Shown in pieces: positions 18,318-20,636 of a stretch of 20,636 nucleotides of DNA (position 1 is its first letter; every line of letters begins with the position of its first letter). The notes under the pieces were generated by a model, which saw nothing but the letters and a program-made list of their open reading frames with translations, searched no databases and had not been told where the DNA came from. The DNA lies in assembly GCA_905397405.1 (NCBI GenBank), contig CAJPVJ010000767.1, forward strand, positions 1 to 20,636, in the 5' to 3' direction. This DNA is from Oppiella nova (taxonomy: Eukaryota; Arthropoda; Arachnida; Sarcoptiformes; Oppiidae). The translations under genes were made by a program, and so were the position numbers.

Positions 18318-19556
18318 ATGGCACTAATAAGCGGAGGAATGATAAAGTTATTATCACTCATCTGTTCCGTGATCTCCGGAATGCTGTTTGCATTTGTTTG
18401 GCGTAATTACGAGCAAACAGTGATTGAAGTACAGAGTCTTCACAATCATATTTCCGGTCACTTAAAGGACACGCATTACGACCAGTGGTCGCAACAGTAC
18501 TCCATTCAAAGACATCCTATTTCTCAAGAGTTTAAAAGTTTTGAAATGTTTGGCAAGAAATCCGATATAATATTGGAATCGGAATACCTGTCCACAAGAG
18601 TGCGAGTCCTGTGTCTAGTATTAAGCAAATCGCGAAAGTCATCGCAAGCGGTGCGCCTCACGTGGGCTAACCATTGCAATCACGTGCTGTTCTTTGGGCC
18701 CTTTTCTGACCACAAAATCCCTGTCATTAAGTACCCGCCGGCGACCAGTCACTCGTCTTTCTGTCACTCATTCATCACTTCAATGAATGAGTTTTCGGAT
18801 CAATTTGATTGGCTGTTCATAGCTTACGACGAAACCTATGCCATCATTGAAAACCTTCGCCATTACGTCGCGCCCCTCAACGCGTCGGGTCTTTACTACT
18901 TGGGTCGGGCGGTCAAGCATTACTTCACCGGTATCTACAACGCGGCCGACTCTGGCATTGTGTTAAGTCGAGGCGCCTCTCAAATCATCAAAAATGTATT
19001 TTCCAACCAAAGTGTTTGTGATCTAAACCATATCCAAGGCATTGGAACTGTTTCTCGAAATTTCGAGATATCATTGGCACTCATATTAGGCCGCTTTGGA
19101 TGCAATGCTGTGGACACTCGTGACTCCCAAAACAGGGGACGTTTTCATTCATTTCCACCCGAAAAGCAATTAATTCCGGGAATGATATCGATATTCAACT
19201 CTTATTGGAGAAGTAGTGTATTTCTTGCACCCGAAGGCAATCAGTGTTGCAGTGATTCGACCATTACTTTCAATGGTATTCTTCCTGCGGCCATGTATTT
19301 GACGGAATACCTTCTCTATCACATGTCTATATTCACTAATAGTCCCCTCGGACTCGGCAATAAACCCCCGCCTTATAGCTCCTATAAAGTGAGCTCTGAT
19401 TTGGATAAAAATATACTTGATCAATTTGATTCCATAGAAATGGGAACGCCTTTAATCCATGCGATCGACAAAAATAAACATAAAGCTTACAAAAACAAAA
19501 AATCTAAAAAATTTAAATCAATTTCTAATTTTTTAAATGACTTTTTTGGAAGTTAG
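18318..19556 (+). CDS. C1GALT1C1-like: T-synthase/COSMC family (GT31) protein, COSMC-like
   Basis: Type II ER/Golgi protein related to core 1 beta-1,3-galactosyltransferase (C1GALT1) and its chaperone COSMC. One exon of 412 aa (COSMC 318, C1GALT1 363); human COSMC is also a single coding exon. Signal anchor about 9-28 (KLLSLICSVISGMLFAFVW). VRVLCLVLS (95-103), LTWANHCNHVLFF and FDWLFIAYDETYAIIENL (163-180) follow the family order. The DxD metal-binding motif of active T-synthase (ADDDTYVI) is AYDETYAI here, so the first and third Asp are Tyr and Glu. AIIENL and QCCSDSTITFNG (309-320) resemble COSMC (TFNG), while GRFHSFPPEKQLIPG resembles C1GALT1. A chaperone or a non-canonical transferase are both possible. 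The tail is unusually Lys-rich (384-400). An in-frame stop precedes the start. AATAAA lies at 19592-19597, 36 bp past the stop. Confidence 0.85.
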   Translation: MALISGGMIKLLSLICSVISGMLFAFVWRNYEQTVIEVQSLHNHISGHLKDTHYDQWSQQYSIQRHPISQEFKSFEMFGKKSDIILESEYLSTRVRVLCLVLSKSRKSSQAVRLTWANHCNHVLFFGPFSDHKIPVIKYPPATSHSSFCHSFITSMNEFSDQFDWLFIAYDETYAIIENLRHYVAPLNASGLYYLGRAVKHYFTGIYNAADSGIVLSRGASQIIKNVFSNQSVCDLNHIQGIGTVSRNFEISLALILGRFGCNAVDTRDSQNRGRFHSFPPEKQLIPGMISIFNSYWRSSVFLAPEGNQCCSDSTITFNGILPAAMYLTEYLLYHMSIFTNSPLGLGNKPPPYSSYKVSSDLDKNILDQFDSIEMGTPLIHAIDKNKHKAYKNKKSKKFKSISNFLNDFFGS

Positions 19557-19591
19557 AATATTTTAATTAATATTAAAAAAATTGCTTTAAT

Positions 19592-19597
19592 AATAAA
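19592..19597 (+). terminator. Poly(A) signal AATAAA of the COSMC-like gene
   Basis: A canonical hexamer 36 bp after the stop codon, within the 124-bp gap before the convergent MARC stop codon at 19681. Confidence 0.6.
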
Positions 19598-19680
19598 ATA
19601 TGGTCTAATTTTACAATATTTAATTTTGTATTCATGTATTGTATATTCATTGACGACAATTCATTATTTGTTTTCAACTA

Positions 19681-20636
19681 CTAATTAGAGGTAACGGCAG
19701 TAATAAGATCGCCGCAACTGATGAGTCCCTCCTTTTCTGGACCCAAATTAATGCCAAATAAAGGAGAGGTTCCGTAAAATTTCCTAACTTTGTCTCGCGA
19801 TAAACGATATCTAAAAGAATTTATATTACAGTAAATGTTATTAGAAAATATAAATATTTCGTAAAGAATTTGGTCTATTATTTCAAATTAAGACTTTTGA
19901 TCAAATATTTAACGAAATCGTGATAAAATAATTAGATTTTGAAAAATTTAAACTCAAACTTCTAATTAGAAAATTAATTTAGAACAATATAAATTGTAAT
20001 TTTAAAAGTACCTAGGTTTATCATTTGTATTTTTATACTATTGTAATTTATTCTATAAAAATCAAAGTAACTTGGAATCCACATTAGTTTTAATTAGAAA
20101 ATTAATTTAGAACAATATAAATTGTAATTTTAAAAGTACCTAGGTTTATCATTTGTATTTTTATACTATTGTAATTTATTCTATAAAAATCAAAGTAACT
20201 TGGAATCCACATTAGTTTTTAAAACATTATCGGCACTAGTTTTATAGCAACTTTACACTAAAGAATCGTAATTTCATAAAACTTTGTTTGCATTTATAAA
20301 ATCAAATATAAAAAATATATCGTTTTAAAAATAATATTATCTAGAATAGTGCAATGGGACTAGTGATGCCCGGCCACTAATCTCGGGTAACACTGTACCA
20401 ATAGTTAAAATTTTAGGGAAAATTTTTAAAGATAATATTTATATATTAATTATTTTCGTTAAATTATACTTACGTTCTCAATGTGTTGAGGGGCTCGGAC
20501 CCCATTTTAATACCGGTGTCGGGATTTATTGTAGTCAATACACATCTGTCACACGGCTTCAAGAAAGTGAAGTCAATGTCTCTAATCTTAACGTACTTCC
20601 AGTTGTCCTCTTCAAAGGCCTCACAATCGGTGATCA
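19681..20636 (-). CDS. MARC: MARC-type MOSC-domain molybdenum enzyme (3' part only)
   Basis: Mitochondrial amidoxime-reducing component family: a molybdenum-cofactor enzyme that, with cytochrome b5 and its reductase, reduces N-hydroxylated compounds (family knowledge). Two exons are visible on the minus strand: 20636-20474 (open at the window edge) and 19810-19681, joined by AC|A (Thr) across a 663-bp intron with a GTAAGT donor. The visible 97 or so residues are the C-terminal MOSC part: CEAFEEDNWKYVKI, then KPCDRCVLTTINPDTG with the conserved Cys pair region that in MARC includes the Mo-ligand cysteine, EPLNTLRTYRLS, and SPLFGINLGPEKEGLI followed by CGDLITAV. The N-terminal membrane anchor and beta-barrel domain lie outside the window, so MARC cannot be fully separated from other MOSC proteins. 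Confidence 0.88.
19811..20473 (-). other. MARC last intron (663 bp) with 128-bp tandem duplication
   Basis: AT-rich intron between the last two exons. 19963-20090 and 20091-20218 are two back-to-back copies of a 128-bp unit that I read as identical. A short less AT-rich segment at about 20345-20400 (around gatgcccggccactaatctc) has no recognised identity. Confidence 0.8.
19963..20218 (+). repeat. Perfect tandem duplication, 2 x 128 bp
   Basis: The copies begin taattagaaaattaattt at 19963 and 20091 and run without a visible difference to 20090 and 20218. There is no N between them, unlike the duplication at 13855-14117. This is either a very recent tandem duplication or an assembly error. Confidence 0.9.

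Overview
The window is eukaryotic nuclear DNA and reads as a gene-dense stretch of a small arthropod genome. Introns are very short (most 53-83 bp, GT..AG), intergenic DNA is AT-rich, and the proteins are animal-specific (Neuralized, BNIP3, TEX261, a COSMC-like protein). A mite or other compact chelicerate genome is my best guess; that is inference from gene structure and protein style, not from a diagnostic marker. I see no bacterial genes, rRNA, tRNA, CRISPR array or recognisable retroelement.

Layout, left to right: PRC1/Ase1 microtubule bundler (+, 203-2425); BNIP3 mitophagy receptor (+, 3051-4596); ARL3 small GTPase (+, 5435-6402); IDH3B, the beta subunit of mitochondrial NAD-isocitrate dehydrogenase (-, 7937-6566); Neuralized E3 ubiquitin ligase (-, 15414-8998, with a 4.7 kb first intron); TEX261/Svp26 ER-export receptor (+, 16103-17177); an intronless T-synthase/COSMC family protein (+, 18318-19556); and the 3' part of a MARC-type MOSC-domain molybdenum enzyme (-, 20636-19681, continuing beyond the window). 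ARL3/IDH3B and COSMC-like/MARC are tail-to-tail pairs with gaps of only 163 and 124 bp. Neuralized and TEX261 are head-to-head across about 690 bp that hold a perfect 16-bp-arm hairpin and a TAA microsatellite.

The genes are ordinary housekeeping and developmental genes and do not form an operon or one pathway. Three products act in mitochondria (BNIP3, IDH3B, MARC) and two in the secretory pathway (TEX261, COSMC-like), which I take as coincidence. Exon structures were built by hand from splice sites, reading phase and remembered family sequences. For ARL3 the model gives 182 residues, the length of human ARL3.

The less explained material is non-coding: the large Neuralized intron, with islands of higher GC, several short coding-like blocks, a proneural-type E-box, microsatellites and an assembly gap flanked by a perfect 131-bp duplication; a two-tier inverted repeat upstream of the COSMC-like gene; a perfect 128-bp tandem duplication in the MARC intron; and a TACAGTA/TACTGTA heptamer that recurs through the non-coding DNA. 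I did not find a convincing new multi-gene system.
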